64,000 nucleotides of DNA from Deltaproteobacteria bacterium (GTDB taxonomy: Bacteria; Myxococcota_A; UBA9160; SZUA-336). The translations under genes were made by a program, and so were the position numbers. The stretch lies in the NCBI GenBank assembly GCA_029261925.1, contig JAJDAJ010000017.1, positions 1-64,000 of the forward strand, in the 5' to 3' direction. The notes under the pieces were generated by a model. The model saw only the letters and a list, made by a program, of their open reading frames with translations, had not been told where the DNA came from and did no database searches. This document shows, one piece after another, positions 43,999 through 52,575 of the stretch; position 1 is the first letter of the stretch, and each line of letters starts with the position of its first letter.

Positions 43999-44892
43999 GT
44001 GGGCCTGCTCGAAGCACATGCCGGTCTGGCCGGGAAGGTCGCCGCGGTCGTCGGGGGCGCCGGCGGGATCGGCCGTGGGGTGACGCTCGCGCTGGCCAGG
44101 GCCGGCGTGGACATCGCCGCGTGCGACATCGACGCGGAGGCGGCGCGCACGATCGTTCCGGAGGTCGAGGCCCTCGGCTCCCGCATCCTGTCGGTCCACG
44201 CCGACGCCGCGGATGCCGACGCGCTCGACGGCTTCTACGATCGCGTCGAAGCGCAGCTCGAGCGGCTCGACATCGTGGTCAACGTCGTCGGAGGGGTGGA
44301 GCGGGCGCTCTTCCTCGAGACCACGCGCGAGCAGAACGCACGCGACGTCCGCCTCAACTACGGCTACGTGCTCGACAGCGTCCGGCGCGCCGTTCCCCTG
44401 ATCCGCAGGGGAGCGCAGGGCGGAAGCATCATCAACTTCACCACGATCGAGGCTCACCGCGGCGCCGCAACGTACGCTGTCTATGCCGGCGCGAAGGCGG
44501 CGACGACGAACTTCAGCCGCGCGCTGGCGGTGGAGCTCGGCGCCGAGGGGATTCGCGTCAACCTCATCGCGCCCGACACGACGCCGGCGAGCGGATCCAA
44601 CAGCGCTCTCTACCCGGACGACCTGCAGCGGCTCGCCGAGCTGGGGGAGGACGCCCTGGCGCGCTCCTTCGAGATGTACATCCCGCAGAAGAAGGCTCCC
44701 GCCGTGGAGGACCTCGCCAGTGCCGTGCTCTTCCTGGCGAGCGATCTCTCGCGGACGATCACGGGCACGACGCTGCACGTCGATGGTGGCGCGAGCGCCG
44801 CGCTCGGCTTCATCGACTGGCCTCACGGCGACGGTTTCATGCCGGCGCCGCTGGGCGGCAGCCTCAAGCATCTGTTCAGCGGGGACGGATGA
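43999..44892 (+). CDS. Short-chain dehydrogenase/reductase, atypical
   Basis: This SDR has 297 residues starting at GTG 43999, six bases after GGGAGG. The usual TGxxxGxG is GGAGGIG (19-25), with Val in place of the first Thr. The NNAG motif is NVVG (95-98). Tyr162 and Lys166 (YAGAK) are kept, and the catalytic Ser is Thr148/149. After residue 190 an unusual loop (TPASGSNSALYPDD) covers the active site. It is followed after 32 bp by a TauD-family gene on the same strand. The changes suggest an unusual substrate rather than a dead enzyme, because Tyr and Lys are present. Confidence 0.85.
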   Translation: MGLLEAHAGLAGKVAAVVGGAGGIGRGVTLALARAGVDIAACDIDAEAARTIVPEVEALGSRILSVHADAADADALDGFYDRVEAQLERLDIVVNVVGGVERALFLETTREQNARDVRLNYGYVLDSVRRAVPLIRRGAQGGSIINFTTIEAHRGAATYAVYAGAKAATTNFSRALAVELGAEGIRVNLIAPDTTPASGSNSALYPDDLQRLAELGEDALARSFEMYIPQKKAPAVEDLASAVLFLASDLSRTITGTTLHVDGGASAALGFIDWPHGDGFMPAPLGGSLKHLFSGDG

Positions 44893-44924
44893 GCGGACGG
44901 CCGCATGAACCCAAGGAGAATGCG

Positions 44925-45737
44925 ATGACATTCGTGAAGCGAGACCTCACGCCTCGAATCGGCACGGGGATCCGGACGGATCTGGAAACCCTGCTCGGCG
45001 GTCGCCATGCCGCGGAGATTCGCGAGCTGCTCGAGCTGCGTGGCGTGCTGGTGTTCCCGCAGATCGGTCTGACCGACGAGCAGCAGGTGGTGTTCGCCGG
45101 GACCATCGGCGACGTGATCGAGCAGGGCGAGAAGGGCATCTACAAGGTGAGCCTCGATCCGAGGGAGAGTCCCACGGCCGGGTACCTTCGCGGCACGATC
45201 CTGTGGCACTTCGATGGCTTCAGCGACGACGTTCCGACGCGTGCCTCCGTTCTCAGCGCCCGGCGCCTGTCCGGGGTCGGGGGCCAGACGGAGTTCGCCA
45301 ACACCTATGCCGCGTACGAGGACCTGTCGGCGCAGCGGAAGCAGGAGCTGGAGAAGCTCGAGGTCGCGCACACCCTGGAGGCGACGCAGCGGGACGTCTT
45401 TCCCGATCCCAGCCCGGAGATGCGGGCGGCCTGGGCGGGGCATCCGGAGAAGGCTCATCCACTCGTCTGGACGCATCGCTCCGGCAGGAAGTCCCTGCTG
45501 CTCGGGTCGAGCGCGTCACGTGTCGTGGGGATGGACCTGGAGAGCGGGCGTGCGCTGATCGAGGAGCTGCTGGCCTGGGCGACACGACCGGAGTTCGTCT
45601 ACCGCCACGAGTGGGCGGTCGGCGACCTGGTGATCTGGGACAACACCGGCGTCATGCACCGGGTCGACCCCTATCCAGCGGACAGCGGGCGGATGATGCA
45701 CCGGACCACCCTCGTCGGCGAGGAAGCGGTCGCCTGA
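44925..45737 (+). CDS. TauD/TfdA-family Fe(II)/2-oxoglutarate dioxygenase (second)
   Basis: This enzyme has 270 residues. The iron ligands are His95 and Asp97 (HFDGFSDD) and His245 (NTGVMHR). Arg260 (MMHRTTLVG) is the 2-oxoglutarate contact. The AAGGAG at 44913-44918 is well placed before ATG 44925. It follows the atypical SDR by 32 bp and probably shares its operon. By family it hydroxylates a substrate next to a heteroatom, possibly releasing an alcohol that the SDR can oxidise. The sequence is quite different from the first TauD enzyme at 15374. It ends three bases before the convergent amidohydrolase. Confidence 0.92.
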   Translation: MTFVKRDLTPRIGTGIRTDLETLLGGRHAAEIRELLELRGVLVFPQIGLTDEQQVVFAGTIGDVIEQGEKGIYKVSLDPRESPTAGYLRGTILWHFDGFSDDVPTRASVLSARRLSGVGGQTEFANTYAAYEDLSAQRKQELEKLEVAHTLEATQRDVFPDPSPEMRAAWAGHPEKAHPLVWTHRSGRKSLLLGSSASRVVGMDLESGRALIEELLAWATRPEFVYRHEWAVGDLVIWDNTGVMHRVDPYPADSGRMMHRTTLVGEEAVA

Positions 45738-45740
45738 CGC

Positions 45741-46922
45741 CTACCTCGGTCGTGGCGTCGCGACCGACCAGGCGTTGTCCCGCATGATCTTGCGGATCTC
45801 GTCGTCGGCCAGGCCGGTGCATTCCTGGACGAAGTCCATTGGCTCGGCCAGCCCCTCGGCGTGCGGAAAGTCGGACCCGAAGAGCACGCGGTCTGCGCCG
45901 ACGAGCTTCACGAGCGAGACCACGTCGTCCTCGAAGAACGGAGAGACCCAGACGCGCTCCTTGAAGAGCTGGACCGGATCGCTGCCGAAATCGCGCGGGG
46001 ACTGCACGTAGACGGTCGCGAGCTTCTCGAGCAGTGGCGCGACCCAGGCGGACCCGGTCTCGATGGTGGCGACGCGGATGTTGCTGAAGCGCTCGAGCAC
46101 GCCTTCCGCCATTAGCGAGGCGATGCTGTCCCCGATCGGGCTCGCGGAGAGCAGCTTCTTGAGCACCGGGACCTTGAAGGCCTGCGAGTCGCCGCGCAGT
46201 CCCCACATCTCCTCGTAGGGCCTGTAGCTCGACTCGCCGCCGTGCAGCAGCAGCGTGAGACCCGAGCGGTCGAGCCGCTCCCAGAAGCGATCGTGGCGGG
46301 GATCGCCGAGCGAGCGGTAGTCCTTCCGCGGGGCGGGCGGTCCCGGGCGGATGAGCACGACGCGCGCGCCGCGCTCGACGACGCGCTCGAGCTCGTCGAT
46401 GGCCCAGTCGGGGTCGGCCAGCGTGAGGTACGGGGCGGCGAAGATGCGCTCCTGGTACGCGAAGCCCCAGTCCTCCTCGAGCCAGCGGTTGAACGCCGTG
46501 AAGGCCGCCACCAGAGCCTCGGGATCCTCCTCCAGCGCGGCCTCCATGCCCACGCCGAGCGTCGGCATCAGGAAGCAGGCCTCGATGTTCTGCGCGTCCA
46601 TGCGCGCGAGCCGCGCGTCGCGATCGCGGTACTCGGGCCGCTGCGAGATCGGCTCGAGCTCGCCGAAGGCGTCGCGCATGTCGGTGACCGAGCCCTTCCC
46701 CCGGTAGTAGTCCGCCAGCGCGCCGGGCCTGGAGACCGGGTCGAAGGTCGGGTTGGGGATGTAGCGATTGATCCGACCGGCGACGATCAGGCGCTGCTTC
46801 CCGTCGATCTCCGCCCACTGCATCGCGCGCTTCGCCACGGAGCGGTCGAGGTGGCGGGTGAACGCGTCCGTCGACTCGTAGTAGTGATTGTCGGCGTCGA
46901 ACGCCCTGAATGCGATTGCCAT
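45741..46922 (-). CDS. Amidohydrolase-family TIM-barrel metal-dependent hydrolase or decarboxylase
   Basis: This protein has 393 residues. It starts at ATG 46922 after GGAGG. The N-terminal metal motif is DADNHYYE, where Asn replaces the Gly or Ser seen in the homologues. TLLLHGGESSYRP holds the next His. The C-terminal segment is GSDFPHAEG. It resembles the amidohydrolases at 29475 and 57583. Substrate unknown. It is transcribed opposite to the TauD-SDR operon and its stop is three bases from the TauD stop. The 226-bp upstream spacer is shared with the Ddn-P450 operon, which reads the other way. Confidence 0.87.
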   Translation of the reverse strand: MAIAFRAFDADNHYYESTDAFTRHLDRSVAKRAMQWAEIDGKQRLIVAGRINRYIPNPTFDPVSRPGALADYYRGKGSVTDMRDAFGELEPISQRPEYRDRDARLARMDAQNIEACFLMPTLGVGMEAALEEDPEALVAAFTAFNRWLEEDWGFAYQERIFAAPYLTLADPDWAIDELERVVERGARVVLIRPGPPAPRKDYRSLGDPRHDRFWERLDRSGLTLLLHGGESSYRPYEEMWGLRGDSQAFKVPVLKKLLSASPIGDSIASLMAEGVLERFSNIRVATIETGSAWVAPLLEKLATVYVQSPRDFGSDPVQLFKERVWVSPFFEDDVVSLVKLVGADRVLFGSDFPHAEGLAEPMDFVQECTGLADDEIRKIMRDNAWSVATPRPR

Positions 46923-47063
46923 GGAGACCTCCGGGTGATGCCCACCGTCCGGACTCCTCATCCTACTACGCGATCGGGGCGACGCCGCCCCGCCCCCGTC
47001 CACCCGCGCAGGACCTGACCCCGCCTGGCTCGATCGTCGGCGCACCGGCAGCCACCGACGCCG

Positions 47064-47095
47064 TTGACTTCCGGCGTCCCGTTTCAGCCTAGAAT
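47064..47095 (+). promoter_or_regulatory. Candidate promoter for the Ddn-P450 operon
   Basis: TTGACT (47064-47069) and TAGAAT (47090-47095) lie about 53 bases before ATG 47149. The 20-bp spacer is longer than the usual 17, so this is only a candidate. Confidence 0.35.
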
Positions 47096-47148
47096 GCAGC
47101 GGGATTCGTGTTCCCCCGCGGTGCGACCCGGACGACGGAGGCCAGGCG

Positions 47149-47583
47149 ATGAGCGAGTACAAGCAACCCGACATCTCGCTGCTCGGTGAGGAGCACGTCG
47201 CGAGGTACCGCGAGACGGACGGCGCGGTCGGCTACGAGTGGAACGGCGCGACGTGTCTGCTGCTCACGACGAAGGGCCGGAGCTCCGGCGAGCCGCGGAC
47301 CGTGCCGCTGATCTTCGCGGCCGACGGCGACCGCTCGATCGTCATCGCATCGAAGGGCGGAGCCCCCGAGCACCCGCAGTGGTACCAGAACCTGGCCGCG
47401 AGCCCGGGAGTCGAGGTCCAGATCAAGGGGGACCGCTTCGACGCGATCGCACGCACCGTCGAGGGCGGCGAGCGCGAGCACTGCTGGGGCCTGGCCCGCG
47501 CCATCTGGCCGAACTACGACGAGTACGCCGCGCGAACCACGAGGGTCATCCCCGTCGTCGTGCTGGAGAGAGCCGGCGGATGA
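47149..47583 (+). CDS. Ddn-type (nitroreductase/quinone reductase family) flavin protein
   Basis: The protein has 144 residues, matching the deazaflavin-dependent nitroreductase/quinone reductase family (Ddn). Key segments are TTKGRSSGEPRTVPLIF and SKGGAPEHPQWYQNL, followed by a C-terminal VIPVVVLER. Family members reduce quinones or nitro compounds using F420H2. F420 genes are not visible in the window. GGAGG lies seven bases before ATG 47149. The stop overlaps the P450 start (ATGA), so the two are coupled. A role as electron source or product reductase for the P450 is possible but inferred. Confidence 0.87.
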   Translation: MSEYKQPDISLLGEEHVARYRETDGAVGYEWNGATCLLLTTKGRSSGEPRTVPLIFAADGDRSIVIASKGGAPEHPQWYQNLAASPGVEVQIKGDRFDAIARTVEGGEREHCWGLARAIWPNYDEYAARTTRVIPVVVLERAGG

Positions 47584-48830
47584 GCGCCCCGCGGCTCGCC
47601 CTGGACCCGGCCCGGATCCGCGAGCTCTTCGACCTGCGGCGCAACCCGCTGGGGGGCGGGTTCGAGCAGGACCCCTACCCGGCCTGGCACCGGCTCCGCG
47701 AGAGCGGGCCCCTGCATGCAGGCACGGCCGGCCGGCTCATCGGCTTCGAGGGTCCGGAGAGCTTCTTCGGTCTTCCGGAGCCCGAGCGCCCCCACTTCTC
47801 CGCGTTCGACTTCGGGACCTGCGACGCGATCGTCCGCAGCCGTGAGGTGTTCAGGATGTCGCCGCCCGATCCCGGCGGCGACCGCAGCCTGCACCAGCTG
47901 AGCATGCTCACCATGGACGGCGAACGGCACCGCCGCTACCGGGAGCTCGTGCAGCCCTCGTTCAACCCCGCCCGCATGCCGTGGTGGGCCGAGAACTGGA
48001 TCCGGCCCACGGTCGGCGCGCTGATCGACTCCTTCGAGTCGAACGGCCGCGCCGATCTGAACGTCGAGTTCTGTGCCGCCATACCGCTGCTCACGATCTG
48101 CGGCAGCTTCGGCATCTCGGTCGAGGACGCGCTCGACGTTCGCGCCGCGGTGAGCGGCGGCGGGCAGGGAGAGGGCGTCGCCCGCTTCATGGAGATCCTG
48201 CGGCCGATCGTCGAGGCGCGGCGCTCGGAGCCGCGGGACGATCTCATCAGCGTGCTCGCGAGAGCGGAGCTCCGGGAGGAAGGCGAGACCCACGTGCTCT
48301 CGGATGCCGACATCCTGTCGTTCTCCTTCCTGCTGCTCAGCGCGGGGTCGGGCACCACCTGGAAGCAGATGGGAATCACGCTGGTCGCGATGCTCGAGCG
48401 GCCCGAGTGGATCGAGGCCGCCCGCCGGGACCCCGCCGTGCTGGAGGCCATCGTCGAGGAATCCGCCCGCTGGGCACCGACCGACCCGGTGTTCGGGCGC
48501 TATTCCTGGAAGGACGTGACCCTGCACGGGATCGACATTCCCGCGGGATCGGTGGTTCACCCGTGCTACGGCGCGGCGAACCGCGACCCGGCGCGCTGGG
48601 AACGACCCGACGAGTTCGATCCCCGGCGCAGGTCGCGCGCGAACCTCGCGTTCGGCAGGGGAGCGCACGTCTGCCTGGGCAAGAACCTGGCGCGCATGGA
48701 GATCGTCACGGCGATCGCCGCGCTGATCGAGCGCCTGCCGGGGCTGCGCCTCGATCCCGGGGCGGAGCCGCCGCGGATCATCGGCCTCTATGAGCGCGGC
48801 CCGACCGCGGTGCCCGTGGTGTGGGGCTGA
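47580..48830 (+). CDS. Cytochrome P450 (second)
   Basis: This P450 has 416 residues. The heme loop is FGRGAHVCLGKNLAR with Cys365, and ExxR is Glu294-Arg297. The I-helix motif reads AGSGTT (255-260): Thr259 is present, but Gly258 replaces the acidic residue that normally relays protons. This is an unusual change for an active monooxygenase. The ATG overlaps the Ddn stop. The last 43 bases overlap the end of the convergent MaoC gene on the other strand. Redox partners are not seen nearby. It may accept electrons in a different way or act on an unusual substrate. Confidence 0.92.
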   Translation: MSAPRLALDPARIRELFDLRRNPLGGGFEQDPYPAWHRLRESGPLHAGTAGRLIGFEGPESFFGLPEPERPHFSAFDFGTCDAIVRSREVFRMSPPDPGGDRSLHQLSMLTMDGERHRRYRELVQPSFNPARMPWWAENWIRPTVGALIDSFESNGRADLNVEFCAAIPLLTICGSFGISVEDALDVRAAVSGGGQGEGVARFMEILRPIVEARRSEPRDDLISVLARAELREEGETHVLSDADILSFSFLLLSAGSGTTWKQMGITLVAMLERPEWIEAARRDPAVLEAIVEESARWAPTDPVFGRYSWKDVTLHGIDIPAGSVVHPCYGAANRDPARWERPDEFDPRRRSRANLAFGRGAHVCLGKNLARMEIVTAIAALIERLPGLRLDPGAEPPRIIGLYERGPTAVPVVWG

Positions 48831-49273
48831 GGTCGCCGCGCGATCAGGGCGATGCCCAGGTCGCGGAAGAGCAGCACGTCGTCCTGGTTCCAGAGCTCGT
48901 ACCAGAACTTCACGATGCCGCCGTCGGGTCTGCTGCGGGATTCGCGCCGGGACTCGACGCGGCGAGCCAGGGTCACGCGGTCACCGGGGCGCATCGGGCT
49001 CAGGAGCTCGAAGCCCTCGTTCCCGAGGCCGCTCAGGAGCGCGACGTCCGGCTCGAGTCTGGAGGACAGGATGCACTGGATCGCGAAGATGTGGGGCATG
49101 CAGGCGATGATCCCGCCGAAGATCGAGTCCTTCGCAGCCTGCTCATCCACGTGGAACGGCTGGGGATCCCAGCGGCGCGCGAACTCGATCACCTCGTCGC
49201 GCTCGACCCGATAGGCCTCGGGGCTGCGCTGCTCGAAGCCGGGCTCGAGATCCTCGAAGTAGAGTGCCGACAT
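48788..49273 (-). CDS. MaoC-like hot-dog hydratase
   Basis: This protein has 161 residues. The hydratase motif is in the N-terminal region: Asp36 and His41 in DPQPFH, the D-x-N-P-x-H pattern of R-specific enoyl-CoA hydratases with Gln in place of Asn. The segment after it, IFGGIIACMPH, corresponds to the conserved helix. It likely hydrates an enoyl-CoA or binds a CoA substrate. It starts at ATG 49273, 17 bases after the DUF1214 stop, and is the last gene of the LLM-sulfotransferase operon. Its 3' end overlaps the P450 gene by 43 bp in convergent orientation. Confidence 0.82.
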   Translation of the reverse strand: MSALYFEDLEPGFEQRSPEAYRVERDEVIEFARRWDPQPFHVDEQAAKDSIFGGIIACMPHIFAIQCILSSRLEPDVALLSGLGNEGFELLSPMRPGDRVTLARRVESRRESRSRPDGGIVKFWYELWNQDDVLLFRDLGIALIARRPQPHTTGTAVGPRS

Positions 49274-49290
49274 GGTGCTGCGGCGCGACC

Positions 49291-50547
49291 TCACACCGGG
49301 TAGCGCCGGCGGATGGCGTCGAACCGCGCCCGGAGCTCGGCCGTGCGCTCCTCGGGGCCCGACATCCTGCTGTCGCGGGGCATGTGCCGGGCCAGGTCCG
49401 CCGCCTGGACCACCGTGGTCCCGAGCTCGGGAACGTGCCTGGAGTGGATGTTGCGGAAGGTCAGGACCCCGGACGTATAGCCCTGGTTGTCGATCCAGTT
49501 GGAGTAGCCGGGATCGTTCGCGGTGAGCACCAGGCGGATCTTGCCGTCCGGGTCCACCGAGGTGCGGCTCGGCGTGTAGCTCACGTGCCGGTAGAGGTAG
49601 TCCATGCTGTTGCCGAAGAGCGCCTCGCTGGTGATCATCCAGAAGCCGTCGTAGGCGTCGAACTCGAGGATCAGGGCCTCGTCGGGCTGCAGCGCCCAGC
49701 GCATCATGGTGATCAGTCGCCCGCGGCGGACGTCCTGGGCCTCGGTCTCGGCCGTCCAGGGCTTGTCGCGGGCGATGTTCTGGCCGGCGAAGCGGTTGAG
49801 CGCCTCCGGATCGACCTGGTCGCCGGACTCCCACACCCACTCCGGCCAGAACTCGACGGCCTCGTAGACGAAGGTCCCGGCCCAGCGCATGGCCTCGAGC
49901 ATCTGCTCGACCGTGGGCATCGGTCGCGGGCCGTCCATGTCCACCCGCTCGATGCGGTACCCGGCCGCCTCCTCGTCCCAGCGATCGAAGTACTGGCGCA
50001 GGAACAGCTTGCGCGTTCCCGGGGTGGTGGGCAGCCAGTTCTGCCCCCGCTTTTCGCCGCCGATGTAGAGCTCGAAGCTGCCGTCCCAGTTCGTGTTCAG
50101 CTCGTGGCCGAAGAGGTTGGCCTCGGGTGTGTCTCCGAATGGCTCGTGCAGGATGCGGGACTCGGTCCCGTAGGCCGTGCTGGAACGCGGCCCCTGGACC
50201 GCCACGTTCCACATCCGTGCCGTGCCCTTCCTTCCGCTGAGCCGGTAGACGGACTGCCCGTCGATCCAGGCCTGCATGTAGATGCAGTCGGCGTTGTCGG
50301 AGCCCAGCTTGCGCGTCGGAGAGCAGAAGACGTGCAGGGCCGGGTAGCGCGTGTCCCGGGTCTCCAGCGCCAGGTCGAAGGCCTGGCTGAGGTTCTGGGT
50401 CAGGTACCGGAATCCGTCCACGCGCTGCAGCGCCGTCGGCGGGTTGATGTCCTTGAAGACGAGATCGGCCGCGGACTTCAGCCGGTCACAGAAGCCGATC
50501 CAGGCTTCCTTCAGGTCCCTGTCGACCGGGGCGTCTCCGTAGGCCAT
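49291..50547 (-). CDS. DUF1214-like protein
   Basis: This 418-residue protein has no assigned reaction. Its C-terminal half has the feature typical of DUF1214 proteins: LTANDPGYSNWIDNQGYTSG followed by a FRNIH strand. The middle contains EANLFGHELNTNWDGSF, and Trp and Tyr are frequent throughout. There is no signal peptide, so it is probably cytoplasmic. A double site (GGAGG plus AAGGA) precedes ATG 50547. It lies 35 bp after the TIM-barrel gene on the same strand. In catabolic clusters such proteins are often found near P450s and sulfotransferases, but their function is not known. Confidence 0.72.
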   Translation of the reverse strand: MAYGDAPVDRDLKEAWIGFCDRLKSAADLVFKDINPPTALQRVDGFRYLTQNLSQAFDLALETRDTRYPALHVFCSPTRKLGSDNADCIYMQAWIDGQSVYRLSGRKGTARMWNVAVQGPRSSTAYGTESRILHEPFGDTPEANLFGHELNTNWDGSFELYIGGEKRGQNWLPTTPGTRKLFLRQYFDRWDEEAAGYRIERVDMDGPRPMPTVEQMLEAMRWAGTFVYEAVEFWPEWVWESGDQVDPEALNRFAGQNIARDKPWTAETEAQDVRRGRLITMMRWALQPDEALILEFDAYDGFWMITSEALFGNSMDYLYRHVSYTPSRTSVDPDGKIRLVLTANDPGYSNWIDNQGYTSGVLTFRNIHSRHVPELGTTVVQAADLARHMPRDSRMSGPEERTAELRARFDAIRRRYPV

Positions 50548-50582
50548 GTCCTTCTACCTCCAGTCCCGTCCCGTACGGGCAG

Positions 50583-51407
50583 TCACGTGAGCCGGCTCAG
50601 GCGCCCAGCGAGCCGAGGAGCTCGCCGACCCGGTCCGCGGCGCGTCGCGTCGACGTGACCCTCGGCGTCGATCCGGGGTCCGATCAGCTCCAGGTCGAAG
50701 GCGCCCTCGTAGCCGGCGGAGAGCAGCCAGTCGAGAATCCGCTCGAGCGGGATGTTCCCGTCGCCGGGGACGGCCCGTGAGGGTACGGCCCGGTCCCCGT
50801 AGACGTAGTCGCAGACCTGGACGAGCCCGCAGCGCGGCATGGCGCGCTCGATGGTCTCCTTCAGCCCGGCCTCGCTCCACACGGAGTAGAGATCGATGCA
50901 GACCCCGATCCCGGCCAGCTCGGCCAGGGTCAGCGTGTCACGCAGGGTGTGGGAGAGATGGCCATCGGCGTACAGCGGTGGCGTGGTCTCGATCATCAGC
51001 GGGATCCCCGCGGCGTTCGCCCGCGCGACGCACGGCTCGATGGCCTTCGCGAAGCACGCAGCGGCATCCTCCCAGACGAGGTCACCGTGGCCGCCCGTCA
51101 TCATGTAGATCGACTGTCCGCCGAGAGCGGTGACGGCGTCGATGACGCGGCAGAGCTTCTCGCGCTCCGGGATCCAGGTCTCTTCCCGCGGCTCCAGGTG
51201 ATTGCCGATCCCGAGAAAGAGGTGAGTCATGCTCTCGAAGCGGTAGCCGCCGTCGTCGATGATTGCGCGGGGAACCGAGAGATCGTCGGGCAGGAGCTGG
51301 CTCATGAAGGCGATGCGGCGCGGACCGAGCTCGCGCCAGTAGCCGGCCATCTCGGGCAGCCCGGCACCCGGGAAGCAGAGCGCGTTGACGCAGACCCGCT
51401 CGTGCAT
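50583..51407 (-). CDS. Sugar phosphate isomerase/epimerase-like TIM-barrel protein, 3' end probably frameshifted
   Basis: This 274-residue protein belongs to the AP-endonuclease-2/xylose-isomerase-like TIM-barrel group. Visible parts are MMTGGHGDLVWED, IPLMIETTPP, GVCIDLYSVW and AFDLELIGPRI, with Glu and Asp residues placed as metal ligands. After GPRIDAEGHV the reading frame gives ATRRGPGRRAPR, which does not look like this family. The other frame continues as ADRVGELLGSLGA and a stop at 50597, a normal C-terminus. A one-base difference near 50635-50650 would restore it, so an indel or sequencing error is likely. ATG 51407 follows the sulfotransferase stop by four bases. Confidence 0.78.
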   Translation of the reverse strand: MHERVCVNALCFPGAGLPEMAGYWRELGPRRIAFMSQLLPDDLSVPRAIIDDGGYRFESMTHLFLGIGNHLEPREETWIPEREKLCRVIDAVTALGGQSIYMMTGGHGDLVWEDAAACFAKAIEPCVARANAAGIPLMIETTPPLYADGHLSHTLRDTLTLAELAGIGVCIDLYSVWSEAGLKETIERAMPRCGLVQVCDYVYGDRAVPSRAVPGDGNIPLERILDWLLSAGYEGAFDLELIGPRIDAEGHVDATRRGPGRRAPRLAGRLSRLT

Positions 51408-51411
51408 GGGA

Positions 51412-52575
51412 CTACCCGCGCCGCTCGATCTCGAGGTCGAAGCGCTCCCGGTACGGGGCAAACTCGGCGTGCAGCGCCTCGGGATCCTCGCCGATGACGT
51501 CGGTCGAGTACTCGAACCTGCCGTGCCGGTCGCTCCGGTTGTCGCGCAGGTACCCGCGCATGGCGTCCTCGAACTGCGGCGTGAATTCCAGGCCGTACGC
51601 GTCGTGGAAGCCGCGGATCACGCGCACCGGATCGGCCACGAAGTCGGAGTAGCGGACGTGGTGGACGCGCGGGTCGTCGAGGAACGGGCTCTCCAGGGCG
51701 GCCCGGATGCTGGCGCGGCTCTGCGCGAGGTAGGTCGCCGCGGTCTGCTTCCAGTCGACGTGGCCGCTCATGCCCTCGTCGAGCTCACCGGCCATGACGA
51801 TGCGCGAGGCGATGACCTGCACCGGATCGCGGTGGGTCCAGATCAGCTTCGCGTCCGGGTAGGTCTCGAACATGGCCTCGAGCCGCCCGCTGTGGAAGCC
51901 CTTGAGCACCCAGTGCCTCGGAGGGCGCGCGTACTGGCAGAGCTGCAGCGCCATCCGGTGCAGCCGGTACTGCGCGCGGGGGTCGGGTGGGAGGCCGACC
52001 ATCTGCATCTTCATGGGCACGCGCCACCAGACGATCGGCCCGATGGCCCGGAAGTCGAACGCCCAGGTGCGCTCGCACTCGGGCAGGCCGTTGCCCAGCA
52101 TGTCGTTGTAGGGGTGGTTGACCAGCCACTTCGGGATCCTCCGCAGCATCTCGCGCCAGATCTCGTCGGCCCTGGCCCGGCGGGGATCGTCGGGTGCGGC
52201 CAGGCCCGGCGGCGGGGAGGGATACATCAGCTCCCAGAAGCGCAGGGCTCGTCCACCGGGGTCCACCGAGAGCAGCGCGTGCAGGAGCGTCGTGCCCGAC
52301 CTCGGCTCACCGGTGGCAATGATCGGGCGTTCGATCGCCTCGTCATCGAGCGGGTAGCGCTTGCGGTCCTCGAAGAAGCGCAGGCGCGTCGTGAGCTGCT
52401 CGTGGCAGGTCCAGGCGGCCGCCTCCTGTCCCGCCCCGTCGAGCCCGGCCTCGCGGAACTCCTGCATGAAAAGGCGGAACCGCTCCGGAAGGGTGGGATC
52501 GCCGTAGTCCGACACGCCGGTCTCGGCCTCGGCGGCCTTCATCAGGGCGTCGGCGTCGAGGATCCCGGCGCTCAC
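51412..52575 (-). CDS. PAPS-dependent sulfotransferase (first)
   Basis: The enzyme has 387 residues and starts at GTG 52575, overlapping the LLM stop (GTGA). The PAPS 5'-phosphosulfate loop is GEPRSGTT at 89-96, and the 3'-phosphate region appears in IWTHRDPVQVIAS. Family members transfer sulfate from PAPS to hydroxyl groups of sterols, phenols or lipids. It lies between the LLM gene and the TIM-barrel gene in an operon that also carries a DUF1214 and a MaoC protein. Sulfation could trap or mark an intermediate. The acceptor is unknown. Confidence 0.88.
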   Translation of the reverse strand: MSAGILDADALMKAAEAETGVSDYGDPTLPERFRLFMQEFREAGLDGAGQEAAAWTCHEQLTTRLRFFEDRKRYPLDDEAIERPIIATGEPRSGTTLLHALLSVDPGGRALRFWELMYPSPPPGLAAPDDPRRARADEIWREMLRRIPKWLVNHPYNDMLGNGLPECERTWAFDFRAIGPIVWWRVPMKMQMVGLPPDPRAQYRLHRMALQLCQYARPPRHWVLKGFHSGRLEAMFETYPDAKLIWTHRDPVQVIASRIVMAGELDEGMSGHVDWKQTAATYLAQSRASIRAALESPFLDDPRVHHVRYSDFVADPVRVIRGFHDAYGLEFTPQFEDAMRGYLRDNRSDRHGRFEYSTDVIGEDPEALHAEFAPYRERFDLEIERRG

